Source: Oscillospiraceae bacterium (GTDB taxonomy: Bacteria; Bacillota; Clostridia; Oscillospirales; Ruminococcaceae). From it: 23,036 nucleotides of DNA. Shown here piece by piece: positions 1 through 6,250 of this stretch (positions are counted from its first letter, which is position 1; each line of letters opens with the position of its first letter). Below the pieces are notes generated by a model. That model made no database searches. It was given only the letters and a program-made list of their open reading frames with translations, and was not told where the DNA came from. The translations under genes were made by a program, and so were the position numbers. Location: positions 1 to 23,036 of the forward strand of contig JAEDLR010000031.1 of assembly GCA_016295145.1 (NCBI GenBank), given 5' to 3'.

Positions 1-882
1 GGCAATGGATTTATGCCCCAGAATATCGCGAAGGGTGCGGGTATCGGTCCCCCCGTGCTGATACATCAGCGTTGCTGCGGTGTGACGGAGCTTGTGTGTG
101 GACAGACCCTTGCCGGAAAGTCCGGCTGCCTGCAATGCATTTTCCACAATCTGCTGCACGCGGCGGCGGCTGATACGGCGGTGATTGCGGCTCAAAAACA
201 GTGCCTTTGGCTCCTCCGGCGGATTTTCGCGGGAATGGATATAGTCATGGAGTACCGAAAGACAGGCGTCGTTGAGATACACCAGACGCTCTTTGTTGCC
301 CTTGCCCAGTACGCGCACCTGCCGTTCAAAGAAATCCACATCGCCGATGTTCATGCCTACCAGCTCGCTTAAGCGGAAGCCGCAGTTGAGAAACAGCGTG
401 AGGATGCAGTAATCACGCAAGGCTTCGGGAGAATCGGGGCGGGTGTCGGCGGCTTCCAGCAGACGCTCGCTTTCACGCAGGGTCAGAAAATGCGGCAGCG
501 GTTTGTTGGTCGCAGGCAGCTCCAGATTCTGGCAGGGGTCTTGCTCCAGAATGCCCTTTGTCCGCGTAAGATATCGAAACAGACTGCGCACTGCGCTCAT
601 TCTGCGCGCCACCGAGCGCGGGGTGTTGCCGCGGTCATCGCGCAGATAGCGAATGTAATCATACAGCGTGCCCACCGTCACATCACTGAGCTGTTGAGGG
701 CGCATCTGCGTGATATCAGCGGTGTCAGGATCAGTGCCTTTGGGGGTGGTCAACCAGCGCAAAAACCGGCAGATGTCTTGTTGATACTCCATAACGGTTC
801 GTGGGGAGCGGCCGCGGTTGAGGTCGAGATAGGTGAGATAATCGTTGAGAAATGCAGGGTTTTCATCACGGTGCAGATTCAT
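1..882 (-). CDS. Tyrosine recombinase, XerC/XerD-like (3' end outside window)
   Basis: Site-specific DNA recombinase of the phage-integrase/Xer family, expected to act on DNA in the cytoplasm. I read 294 codons on the minus strand before the window edge. Residues about 8-110 are the SAM-like N-terminal core-binding domain. The catalytic domain follows, with Arg170 in NCGFRLSEL, a likely Lys194 in the LGKGNKERL turn, His263 and Arg266 in STHKLRHTAA, and His290 in LRDILGHKS. The catalytic Tyr would lie just beyond the edge. The start at 882 is preceded by AAAGGAG. Length and layout fit a chromosomal XerC/D rather than a large phage integrase, and no phage genes flank it. Which Xer paralogue it is cannot be decided from this fragment, so no symbol is given. 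Confidence 0.93.
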   Translation of the reverse strand, partial: MNLHRDENPAFLNDYLTYLDLNRGRSPRTVMEYQQDICRFLRWLTTPKGTDPDTADITQMRPQQLSDVTVGTLYDYIRYLRDDRGNTPRSVARRMSAVRSLFRYLTRTKGILEQDPCQNLELPATNKPLPHFLTLRESERLLEAADTRPDSPEALRDYCILTLFLNCGFRLSELVGMNIGDVDFFERQVRVLGKGNKERLVYLNDACLSVLHDYIHSRENPPEEPKALFLSRNHRRISRRRVQQIVENALQAAGLSGKGLSTHKLRHTAATLMYQHGGTDTRTLRDILGHKSIA

Positions 883-921
883 AGGGGCGGCTCCTTTCGT
901 TGCGGTTTGCATCGTTCTTTT

Positions 922-950
922 ATTATAGCGGATTTGTTCTGTTTTTGCAA
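922..950 (-). promoter_or_regulatory. SigA-type promoter of the tyrosine recombinase gene
   Basis: On the minus strand, TTGCAA (950-945) and a perfect TATAAT (927-922) are separated by 17 nt. They lie 40 nt upstream of the recombinase start codon, so the gene probably has its own promoter. Confidence 0.75.
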
Positions 951-1049
951 GGGGTAAACAGGGATTTTATGGAGCTCATCGCGCCCATGCCCCAGAAAAG
1001 GAAACGCAAATCTGCCATGGCAGCAAAGGCAGTGCATTACAGGAAAAGC

Positions 1050-1109
1050 AAGCAGATGTTTGCAGAATGTAAGCAGATGTATGCAGAATGTAAGCAGATG
1101 TATGCAGAT
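1050..1109. repeat. 21-bp tandem repeat, about 2.9 copies
   Basis: The unit aagcagatgtatgcagaatgt occurs at 1050-1070 (one mismatch), 1071-1091 and partially at 1092-1109. The period is a multiple of three and the array is open in more than one frame on both strands. However, none of the overlapping reading frames has a credible ribosome-binding site or a recognisable protein. Confidence 0.85.
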
Positions 1110-1136
1110 CGTTTTCAGAATGCAGGCAAAAATCGA

Positions 1137-1193
1137 GTTCAACGGGAAAAATGTAAGCAAAAGTTGGGTTCAACTGAAAAAATGTAAGCAGAA
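1137..1193. repeat. 31-bp-period imperfect direct repeat, 2 copies
   Basis: Two 26-bp copies starting with gttcaac and ending with aatgtaagca plus a purine tail lie at 1137-1162 and 1168-1193. The core aatgtaagca is shared with the 21-bp repeat just upstream, so the two arrays are related. Confidence 0.75.
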
Positions 1194-1200
1194 ACAGACA

Positions 1201-1270
1201 AACGAAACAATACAAAACGAAACGATACAAAACGAAACGATACAAAACGATACGACACGAAACGAAACGA
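1201..1270. repeat. 15-bp tandem repeat, about 4.5 copies
   Basis: The unit aacgaaacgatacaa is present at 1201-1215 (one mismatch), 1216-1230 and 1231-1245. It is followed by a degenerate copy at 1246-1260 and a partial one at 1261-1270. The strand composition is strongly skewed: almost no T on the plus strand, hence pyrimidine-rich on the minus strand. Confidence 0.85.
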
Positions 1271-1553
1271 CAGCAGACAGGACAAGACACCACAGGAAAT
1301 ACCCTGCCCCTCACGCCGCAATCGCCAAGAAAGCAGAGATTCCTGTATAAATGCACAGAGCGCGGCAAGATGGGCGAATCGTGGGGAAATGGCTGCATCT
1401 GCTGGGATTTCTCGCAGAGTTTTCAACAAGCTTTTGCAAAACGGGTACAAAACCGCACCTGTTTTCTGTGGAAATCGCCTTTTTGGGGTGCCTGTTGCAT
1501 CCCGGCAGCGCATTGCGCTGGGGGCGCGGTGCATCCGCCAAGAGTTCGGATGT
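1271..1553. other. Gene-free stretch downstream of the deacetylase
   Basis: I see no gene here. It lies between the repeat block and the deacetylase stop codon. The only structure noted is a short near-perfect palindrome, cagcgcattgcgctg, at 1506-1520. Overlapping open frames on both strands lack ribosome-binding sites and resemble no family I know. No clear U-tailed terminator was found for the deacetylase. Confidence 0.5.
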
Positions 1554-2171
1554 TCACAGTACCGAATACAGTTGGCCGTCAAATGGCTGTGGGTTCACTT
1601 TCTTCAGAGCAAACAGTCGGGAAAGCGTTACAAACTCGAAGCCCTGTGCCTGCAATGCCGGTATCAGCTTTGTAACCGCCTGCACCGTTTTGTCATTGCC
1701 CTCGCTATCGTGCAGCAGCAGAATCATGCCATCCGTTGCGCCTTCTTTCAGGCGGCAAAAACGCTCCTCGGCGGATATGGCATCGTTGTAATCTTCCACG
1801 CCGAAGCCGCAGATCATGGGCAGGGGAACGGTCGCAAACACCGTGGGATTGGTAGCGATATAGGGCGGACGGAAGAAACGGGGCGGTGTGCCTGTGATCT
1901 CTGTGATGCGCTGTGTGACAGGCTGCACCTCTGCAAGCATCTGTTCGGGGGTCAATTCGGTCAGTGCCCTGTGGCTCATTGAGTGATTGTGGATCTCGCA
2001 GCCCATGGCAAAGGCGCGCTGCACCACAGGCACGGTTTCCGCCGTGATGTTGTTCCCCACCAGAAAAAAGCTTGCGGGAACGCCTGTCTGTTGCAGCAGA
2101 TTCAGCATGGCGACGGTGGTTGTGGTGTTGGGGCCGTCGTCAAAGGTCAGGGCGATGTATCGTTTCTCCAT
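1554..2171 (-). CDS. Polysaccharide deacetylase (NodB/CE4-like), short form
   Basis: Metal-dependent carbohydrate N-deacetylase fold of 205 aa, essentially only the NodB domain. Family motifs are visible: TFDDGP at 9-14 (catalytic base and metal Asp), the metal-binding His pair in NHSMSH (His63 and His67), RPPY at 101-104, and LLHD at 152-155. The start at 2171 follows a GTGAGGT ribosome-binding site; longer in-frame extensions run back into aspS and are unlikely. There is no signal peptide or membrane segment, which is unusual for a peptidoglycan or chitin-type deacetylase and suggests either a cytoplasmic substrate or non-classical export. It follows aspS by 73 bp, with a hairpin in the gap. 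The substrate cannot be told from sequence. Confidence 0.9.
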   Translation of the reverse strand: MEKRYIALTFDDGPNTTTTVAMLNLLQQTGVPASFFLVGNNITAETVPVVQRAFAMGCEIHNHSMSHRALTELTPEQMLAEVQPVTQRITEITGTPPRFFRPPYIATNPTVFATVPLPMICGFGVEDYNDAISAEERFCRLKEGATDGMILLLHDSEGNDKTVQAVTKLIPALQAQGFEFVTLSRLFALKKVNPQPFDGQLYSVL

Positions 2172-2192
2172 GAAAACTACCTCACAAAAGCA

Positions 2193-2229
2193 GGAAAACG
2201 GCATTCTCTGTGAGAGCATACCGTTTTCC
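2193..2229 (-). terminator. Hairpin between aspS and the deacetylase gene
   Basis: A perfect 9-bp inverted repeat (GGAAAACGG and CCGTTTTCC) encloses a loop that can itself pair (GCTCT with AGAG). On the minus strand it is followed by TGCTTTTG, a weak U-tract. It could act as a partial terminator or an RNA-processing site that lowers deacetylase expression relative to aspS. Confidence 0.5.
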
Positions 2230-2244
2230 GTGTATTGTCTGCGA

Positions 2245-3984
2245 TCAGAAGTCCTCGCGCACCTGAATATTGGCTTCGCGGAGCTGCAGCTCTGTGACGG
2301 GAGCCGGTGCGCCCAGCAGCAGATCCTGCGCGTTGCCGTTGAGGGGGAATGCGATGACATTGCGGATGGTTTCGGTTTCGGCAAGCAGCATCACCATGCG
2401 GTCGATGCCCGGTGCCATGCCTGCGTGAGGCGGTGCGCCATACTGGAATGCCGTATACAGTGCCGAGAAGCGTGCTGCCAGTTCCTCCTCGGAGTAGCCT
2501 GCCAGTGCAAATGCCTTTTTCATGATCTCCGGATTGTGGTTACGCACTGCACCGGATGCAAGCTCAATGCCGTTGCAGACCAGATCGTACTGGTAGGCAA
2601 GAATCTTCAGCGGATCCTCGTTCATCAGTGCATCCAGACCGCCCTGGGGCATGGAGAAAGGATTGTGGGTGAAATCCAGTTTGCCGGTTTCCGCGTTGAT
2701 CTCGTACATGGGGAAATCCACCACGAAGCAGAAGCGGAATGCGTCCTTCTCAAGGAGATCGAGGGTTTCGCCCAGCCAGGTGCGAATCTGACCTGCCATG
2801 CTGTCCACAATGCGTTTGGCGTCGCTGATGAAGAACAGGGTTTCGCCCTCTTTGATGCCGGACAGTGCGGTGATCTCCTGACGCTGTTCATCGGTGAGGA
2901 ATTTGTCAATGGGGCCCTTGAACTGACCCTCTTTGAGGGTAAGGTAGCCCAGACCCTTCATGCCGATGGACAGTGCGAATTTGAGGGAATCCTCAAAGAA
3001 CTTTTTGGAGCAGGCAGAGCAATCGGCAACGATACCGCGGACGGGGCGACCCTTGAATGCCTTGAATTCTACCTGTGCAAAGAAATCGGTCAGGTCAATG
3101 ATCTGCAAGGGGTTGCGCAGGTCGGGTTTATCAGAGCCGTATCTGAGCATTGCATCGGCATAGGTGATACGCTCGAAGGGTGCGGCAGAGCAGACCTTAT
3201 CGGGCGCAAACTCTGCAAAGGTTTTGGAGATGACCTGCTCACACACTTCCAGAACGTCGTCCTGTGTGGCAAATGCCATTTCGTAATCGAGCTGATAGAA
3301 CTCACCGGGGGAACGATCCTGACGGGCGTCCTCATCACGGAAGCAGGGGGCAACCTGATAGTAGCGGTCAAAGCCCGAAACCATCAGCAACTGTTTGAAC
3401 TGCTGCGGTGCCTGGGGCAGTGCATAGAATGTGCCCTTGTGCTTACGGCTGGGTACGAGAAAATCACGGGCACCCTCGGGTGAAGAAGCAGTGAGGATGG
3501 GCGTCTGCATATCGAGAAAGCCCAGCTCCTCCATATGGCGACGCAGTGCAGAAATGACCTTGGAGCGCAGAATGATCTTGCTGTGCAGATCGGGGTTGCG
3601 CAGATCAAGGTAACGGTACTTCAGACGCACTTCCTCGCGGGTGTCCATGGAATCGGAGGGGGTAAAGGGCAGCATCTGGCGGCAGGGGCCAAGCAGCTCG
3701 TAGGAAGTGACACGCACCTCCACCAGACCGGTTTCCAGCTTGGGGTTCACGGTGTCTGCATCGCGGGCAACCACCTCGCCGGTGATGGTAATCACGGCCT
3801 CGCGGTTGATGCCCTCCAGCGTCAGATCCTCATGGAACACCACCTGTGTGATGCCGGTTTCGTCACGCAGATCCAGAAACAGCACGCCGCCGTGGTCACG
3901 GATGGCATCTACCCATCCTGCCAGAGAAACGGTCTGCCCGATATGCTCGGGACGCAGTGCACTACAGCGCATAGTACGGTACAT
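2245..3984 (-). CDS. aspS: Aspartyl-tRNA synthetase
   Basis: Class II synthetase charging tRNA-Asp with aspartate, 579 aa, the usual bacterial length. The N-terminal OB-fold anticodon-binding domain (about 1-110) includes FLDLRDETG near 36-44. RYLDLRN at 134-140 precedes the catalytic core. Motif 2 is FRDEDAR at 225-231, continuing into QLDYEMAF. A bacterial-type GAD insertion occupies roughly 290-410. Motif 3 is GIDR at 526-529 within the GAPPHAG context. The start at 3984 is chosen because GGAGG sits directly upstream; a longer in-frame start at 4029 would lie inside the T-box terminator. Expression is governed by the adjacent T-box leader. The sequence alone does not show whether the enzyme is discriminating or also charges tRNA-Asn. 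Confidence 0.97.
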   Translation of the reverse strand: MYRTMRCSALRPEHIGQTVSLAGWVDAIRDHGGVLFLDLRDETGITQVVFHEDLTLEGINREAVITITGEVVARDADTVNPKLETGLVEVRVTSYELLGPCRQMLPFTPSDSMDTREEVRLKYRYLDLRNPDLHSKIILRSKVISALRRHMEELGFLDMQTPILTASSPEGARDFLVPSRKHKGTFYALPQAPQQFKQLLMVSGFDRYYQVAPCFRDEDARQDRSPGEFYQLDYEMAFATQDDVLEVCEQVISKTFAEFAPDKVCSAAPFERITYADAMLRYGSDKPDLRNPLQIIDLTDFFAQVEFKAFKGRPVRGIVADCSACSKKFFEDSLKFALSIGMKGLGYLTLKEGQFKGPIDKFLTDEQRQEITALSGIKEGETLFFISDAKRIVDSMAGQIRTWLGETLDLLEKDAFRFCFVVDFPMYEINAETGKLDFTHNPFSMPQGGLDALMNEDPLKILAYQYDLVCNGIELASGAVRNHNPEIMKKAFALAGYSEEELAARFSALYTAFQYGAPPHAGMAPGIDRMVMLLAETETIRNVIAFPLNGNAQDLLLGAPAPVTELQLREANIQVREDF

Positions 3985-4000
3985 AGAGAAAACCTCCATT

Positions 4001-4042
4001 ATAAAAAATAAAACGCCCCGGAACAACAAAACTTGTTCCGGG
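4001..4042 (-). terminator. Intrinsic terminator of the aspS T-box
   Basis: A 10-bp stem (CCCGGAACAA with TTGTTCCGGG, loop of 6) is followed on the minus strand by GGCGTTTTATTTTTT. The stem competes with the T-box antiterminator. Confidence 0.93.
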
Positions 4043-4280
4043 ACGAGCAGTTTACAAACAAAGCCCGCGGTGCCACCCGACTTAACAGTGCCTGCCCTTT
4101 CTGCGACAGCCGCTGTTCACTTTCAATTCAGTTGTTGCGCCTCGGGGCGTACCAAAGGCATCGGCGTGAAGGGTATCACGCGCCGACAGAGCGTTCCCGC
4201 AGCCACTACTCCCCGTAAATGTGCTTCCAGCCCATGGGCACATTCTCTCTGTCCGGATTTCCACAAGGTGCGAATCTCAT
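4001..4280 (-). ncRNA. T-box riboswitch leader of aspS
   Basis: The minus-strand leader carries the hallmark T-box sequence GGGTGGCACCGCGG (4078-4065), with the antiterminator bulge TGGC. Its last base would pair with a G discriminator, as in tRNA-Asp. Upstream are the stem I landmarks CAGAGAG and GGCTGGAA, with the flanking arms AATGTGC and GCACATT. Downstream is a strong intrinsic terminator, then the aspS ribosome-binding site. Uncharged tRNA binding should favour the antiterminator and aspS transcription. I could not place the specifier codon by eye. Confidence 0.95.
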
Positions 4281-4286
4281 ATCTAT

Positions 4287-4314
4287 ATTTTATTCATTTT
4301 TTGTGATTTGTCAA
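4287..4314 (-). promoter_or_regulatory. SigA-type promoter of the aspS leader
   Basis: Minus strand: TTGACA (4314-4309), a 16-nt spacer, TAAAAT (4292-4287). This places the transcript start near 4280, just upstream of T-box stem I. Confidence 0.8.
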
Positions 4315-4363
4315 GGGTTGCAGCGATTTTTGTGATTTTTTCCAAATTCCCGAAAAAAAGCAC

Positions 4364-4391
4364 TTGACAAATTGATATTTTGTGGTATAAT
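4364..4391 (+). promoter_or_regulatory. SigA-type promoter of perR-rbr
   Basis: TTGACA at 4364-4369, a 16-nt spacer and a perfect TATAAT at 4386-4391. It is divergent from the aspS leader promoter, and its -10 abuts the inverted repeat described separately. Confidence 0.88.
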
Positions 4392-4417
4392 ATCATTAGG
4401 AACGAATCCTAATGATA
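4391..4417. promoter_or_regulatory. Perfect 11-bp inverted repeat, probable PerR/Fur-family operator
   Basis: Arms TATCATTAGGA (4391-4401) and TCCTAATGATA (4407-4417) flank the 5-nt spacer ACGAA. The element begins at the last base of the -10 box and covers the expected transcription start, an ideal position for repression. Autoregulation by the downstream PerR is inferred from position. The sequence is not the textbook 7-1-7 PerR or Fur box. Confidence 0.75.
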
Positions 4418-4435
4418 CCGCAGGGGAGGTGCACC

Positions 4436-4810
4436 ATGAAGAGTCAGCGGCAGTTGATCTACGATGTGCTGTGCATGATGCCAAAGCATCCCACCGCGCA
4501 GGATGTGTTTCTGGAGGTGCGCAAGCAGCAGCCGCATATTGCCATGGGCACGGTGTATCGCAACCTGAATCTGCTTTGCGACGACGGCGATATTATGCGC
4601 ATTGCCGTCAACGGTGCCCCTGACCGCTATGATCATAATCCGCGGTTTCATGACCATATCGTGTGCAAGCAGTGCGGCAAGGTGCGCGATGTGCATCTGG
4701 ATGCGGTGTGCAATGTGTTTTCAAAGGCGGCAGGCAGAGAAATCATCGGCTATGAGCTGATGCTGTATGAGATCTGCGAGGAATGCACAGGGGCAAATAC
4801 CATCGGGTGA
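4436..4810 (+). CDS. perR: PerR-like peroxide-sensing repressor (Fur family)
   Basis: Metal-dependent transcriptional repressor of 124 aa. The winged-helix region ends in the recognition helix TVYRNLNLL (39-47). The structural zinc site is CKQC (77 and 80) plus CEEC (114 and 117). Aligned to the Bacillus PerR pattern, all five regulatory metal ligands are present: His18, Asp66, His72, His74 and Asp85. Asp at the last of these is the PerR-type residue, whereas Fur usually has Glu. The protein begins about 10-15 residues later than typical family members, and no upstream in-frame start is compatible with the promoter. The ribosome-binding site GGGGAGGT is strong. The next gene is rubrerythrin, a classic PerR target, and a palindrome overlaps the promoter. 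PerR is therefore favoured over Fur or Zur on residues and context. Confidence 0.87.
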   Translation: MKSQRQLIYDVLCMMPKHPTAQDVFLEVRKQQPHIAMGTVYRNLNLLCDDGDIMRIAVNGAPDRYDHNPRFHDHIVCKQCGKVRDVHLDAVCNVFSKAAGREIIGYELMLYEICEECTGANTIG

Positions 4811-4869
4811 AAGCGGTCTTTGACCGTTTGCCATATATCAAATTATTACTGTTATGGAGGGTTTTCACT

Positions 4870-5409
4870 ATGGAACTGAAAGGCTCAAAAACCGAACAAA
4901 ATCTGATGACTGCATTCGCAGGCGAATCGCAGGCACGCAACAAGTACACCTACTACGCTTCCAAGGCAAGAAAAGAGGGCTATGTCCAGATCGCTGAGTT
5001 GTTTGAGGAAACTGCGAACAACGAGAAGGAGCACGCAAAGATCTGGTTTAAGGAGCTGCATGACGGCGAAGTGCCCACCACTGCCGCCAATCTGCTGGAT
5101 GCTGCAGAGGGCGAGAACTACGAGTGGACGGATATGTATGCTTCCTTTGCCCAGACTGCACGGGAGGAGGGCTTTACCCGTCTGGCATTCCTGTTTGAGG
5201 CTGTGGGCAAGATCGAGAAGGCACACGAGGAGCGCTACCGCAAGCTGCTGGCAAATGTTGAGGGCGGTCTGGTGTTCTCCAAGGACGGCGACATGATCTG
5301 GGAGTGCAGCAACTGCGGTCATATCGTCATCGGCAAGGAAGCCCCCAAGATGTGCCCTGTCTGCGCACATCCCCAGGCTTACTTCAAGCTCAGAGCAGAG
5401 AACTATTGA
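4870..5409 (+). CDS. rbr: Rubrerythrin
   Basis: Cytoplasmic non-haem di-iron peroxidase that protects anaerobes from hydrogen peroxide; 179 aa. The ferritin-like four-helix domain (1-135) shows the two metal motifs E52-K-E-H55 and E116-K-A-H119, plus Glu19 in AGESQAR. The C-terminal rubredoxin-like domain has CSNC (146-149) and CPVC (162-165). The start at 4870 follows GGAGG with good spacing. It lies 59 bp after perR with no strong promoter in between, only a short hairpin at 4811-4829, so co-transcription from the perR promoter and peroxide induction are likely. Confidence 0.97.
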   Translation: MELKGSKTEQNLMTAFAGESQARNKYTYYASKARKEGYVQIAELFEETANNEKEHAKIWFKELHDGEVPTTAANLLDAAEGENYEWTDMYASFAQTAREEGFTRLAFLFEAVGKIEKAHEERYRKLLANVEGGLVFSKDGDMIWECSNCGHIVIGKEAPKMCPVCAHPQAYFKLRAENY

Positions 5410-5446
5410 TTCTGACTTCCCCCCTTTTTTTCATTCATACAAACGG

Positions 5447-5478
5447 AGAAGCCCCCATGGATTGGGGGCTTCTTTGTT
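5447..5478 (+). terminator. Intrinsic terminator after rbr
   Basis: Stem AGAAGCCCCC (5447-5456) and GGGGGCTTCT (5464-5473), 7-nt loop, then TTGTTGTTT. It sits between convergent genes and may serve both strands. Confidence 0.88.
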
Positions 5479-5531
5479 GTTTATGGGCGTTTTTCAGCCG
5501 TGGAAGAATCGGATGATGCCTGCTGCAGATT

Positions 5532-6212
5532 TCAATGCACCGAGAAAGAATCCAGCCATGCAAAGATATAGCTTTCGTAGTCGTAGTAGTCGTTCTCGGC
5601 GCAGTAAATTTCGACCTCATACAGTGCCGTATCGGCGAGGAAGCAGGCGTTTGTAACCTTGACACGGTCTGTGTGCGGAATAATTGCAGTGGTCTCACGC
5701 GGGTACTGGATGTAAATCATTCTGCCGCGCTCCACGGGCTGCAGTTTTGTATCGTTTATGGTGCGCTGCGAGAGCTGTTCTATCAGCAGTGCGCGGAAAT
5801 CGACGTTCTGCATAATAGTCTGCTGCTCTTTGTTAAACCGCGTGACAGCTACCGCAATGCAGACCTCGTTGTTGGTATAGCAGCCGAGCGTCTGTGCATC
5901 GCCGCTCAGCTGAATCACAGTGCCGTCGCGCATTCCCGAGGGTATCGTCATGGAATACTCGGCGTGATAGACCGTCTCCCATTGATTTTCATGCGTAACC
6001 AGATATCGGTCGCGCCCCAGTATCACCCAGAAGCACGCACACAGCACGGCAAGCACAAGCACCGCGATGATCACGATGGGTACCACACGGATGCCGCGTG
6101 CCGCCTTTACAGAGGAGCCGTTGCCGCTGCCTGTGATGTGGTCAACCCTGCAGCCGCAAAGGCAGAAGGTCTGACCGCTGCTGAGCGGATTGCCGCAGCG
6201 TGGACATTGCAT
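5532..6212 (-). CDS. Zinc-ribbon, single-pass membrane protein of unknown function
   Basis: I do not recognise a named family for this 226-aa protein. Residues 1-22 form a cysteine-rich zinc-ribbon-like head (Cys3, Cys6, Cys17, Cys19, Cys21). Residues about 43-65 are one hydrophobic membrane segment preceded by basic residues. The remaining 160 residues form a mixed alpha/beta domain, probably extracytoplasmic by the positive-inside rule. The cytoplasmic ribbon plus external domain resembles many uncharacterised clostridial envelope proteins. The start at 6212 has an AGAGGTGAT ribosome-binding site. It lies 38 bp downstream of prfB and is probably co-transcribed with it. No enzymatic motif is visible. 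Confidence 0.85.
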   Translation of the reverse strand: MQCPRCGNPLSSGQTFCLCGCRVDHITGSGNGSSVKAARGIRVVPIVIIAVLVLAVLCACFWVILGRDRYLVTHENQWETVYHAEYSMTIPSGMRDGTVIQLSGDAQTLGCYTNNEVCIAVAVTRFNKEQQTIMQNVDFRALLIEQLSQRTINDTKLQPVERGRMIYIQYPRETTAIIPHTDRVKVTNACFLADTALYEVEIYCAENDYYDYESYIFAWLDSFSVH

Positions 6213-6250
6213 ATACGATCACCTCTTAAGTCAGTGTACTAAGTATAGGA

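Noticed and set aside
1050..1270. CRISPR-like array
   Set aside because: Units of 15-31 bp are tandem without unique spacers and no cas genes are near.
900..1398. Several overlapping open frames on both strands across the tandem repeats
   Set aside because: They exist because the repeat units lack stops. Translations are low-complexity (for example KQMYAEC or NETIQ units), with no Shine-Dalgarno and no family resemblance.
883..1553. Possible dif or attachment site next to the tyrosine recombinase
   Set aside because: I looked for a 28-bp dif-like pair of half-sites and found none convincing. The short palindrome at 1506-1520 has the wrong architecture.
1987..3483. 498-codon plus-strand open frame antisense to aspS
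   Set aside because: It mirrors the aspS codon pattern, has no ribosome-binding site and no recognisable domain. The minus-strand AspRS is unambiguous.
4082..4306. Short open frames inside the aspS leader
   Set aside because: The region is fully explained as a T-box RNA with promoter, T-box motif and terminator.
4811..4869. Separate promoter or terminator between perR and rbr
   Set aside because: The small hairpin lacks a U-tract and the best -35/-10 pair (TTGCCA/TGTTAT) is weak, so co-transcription is simpler.
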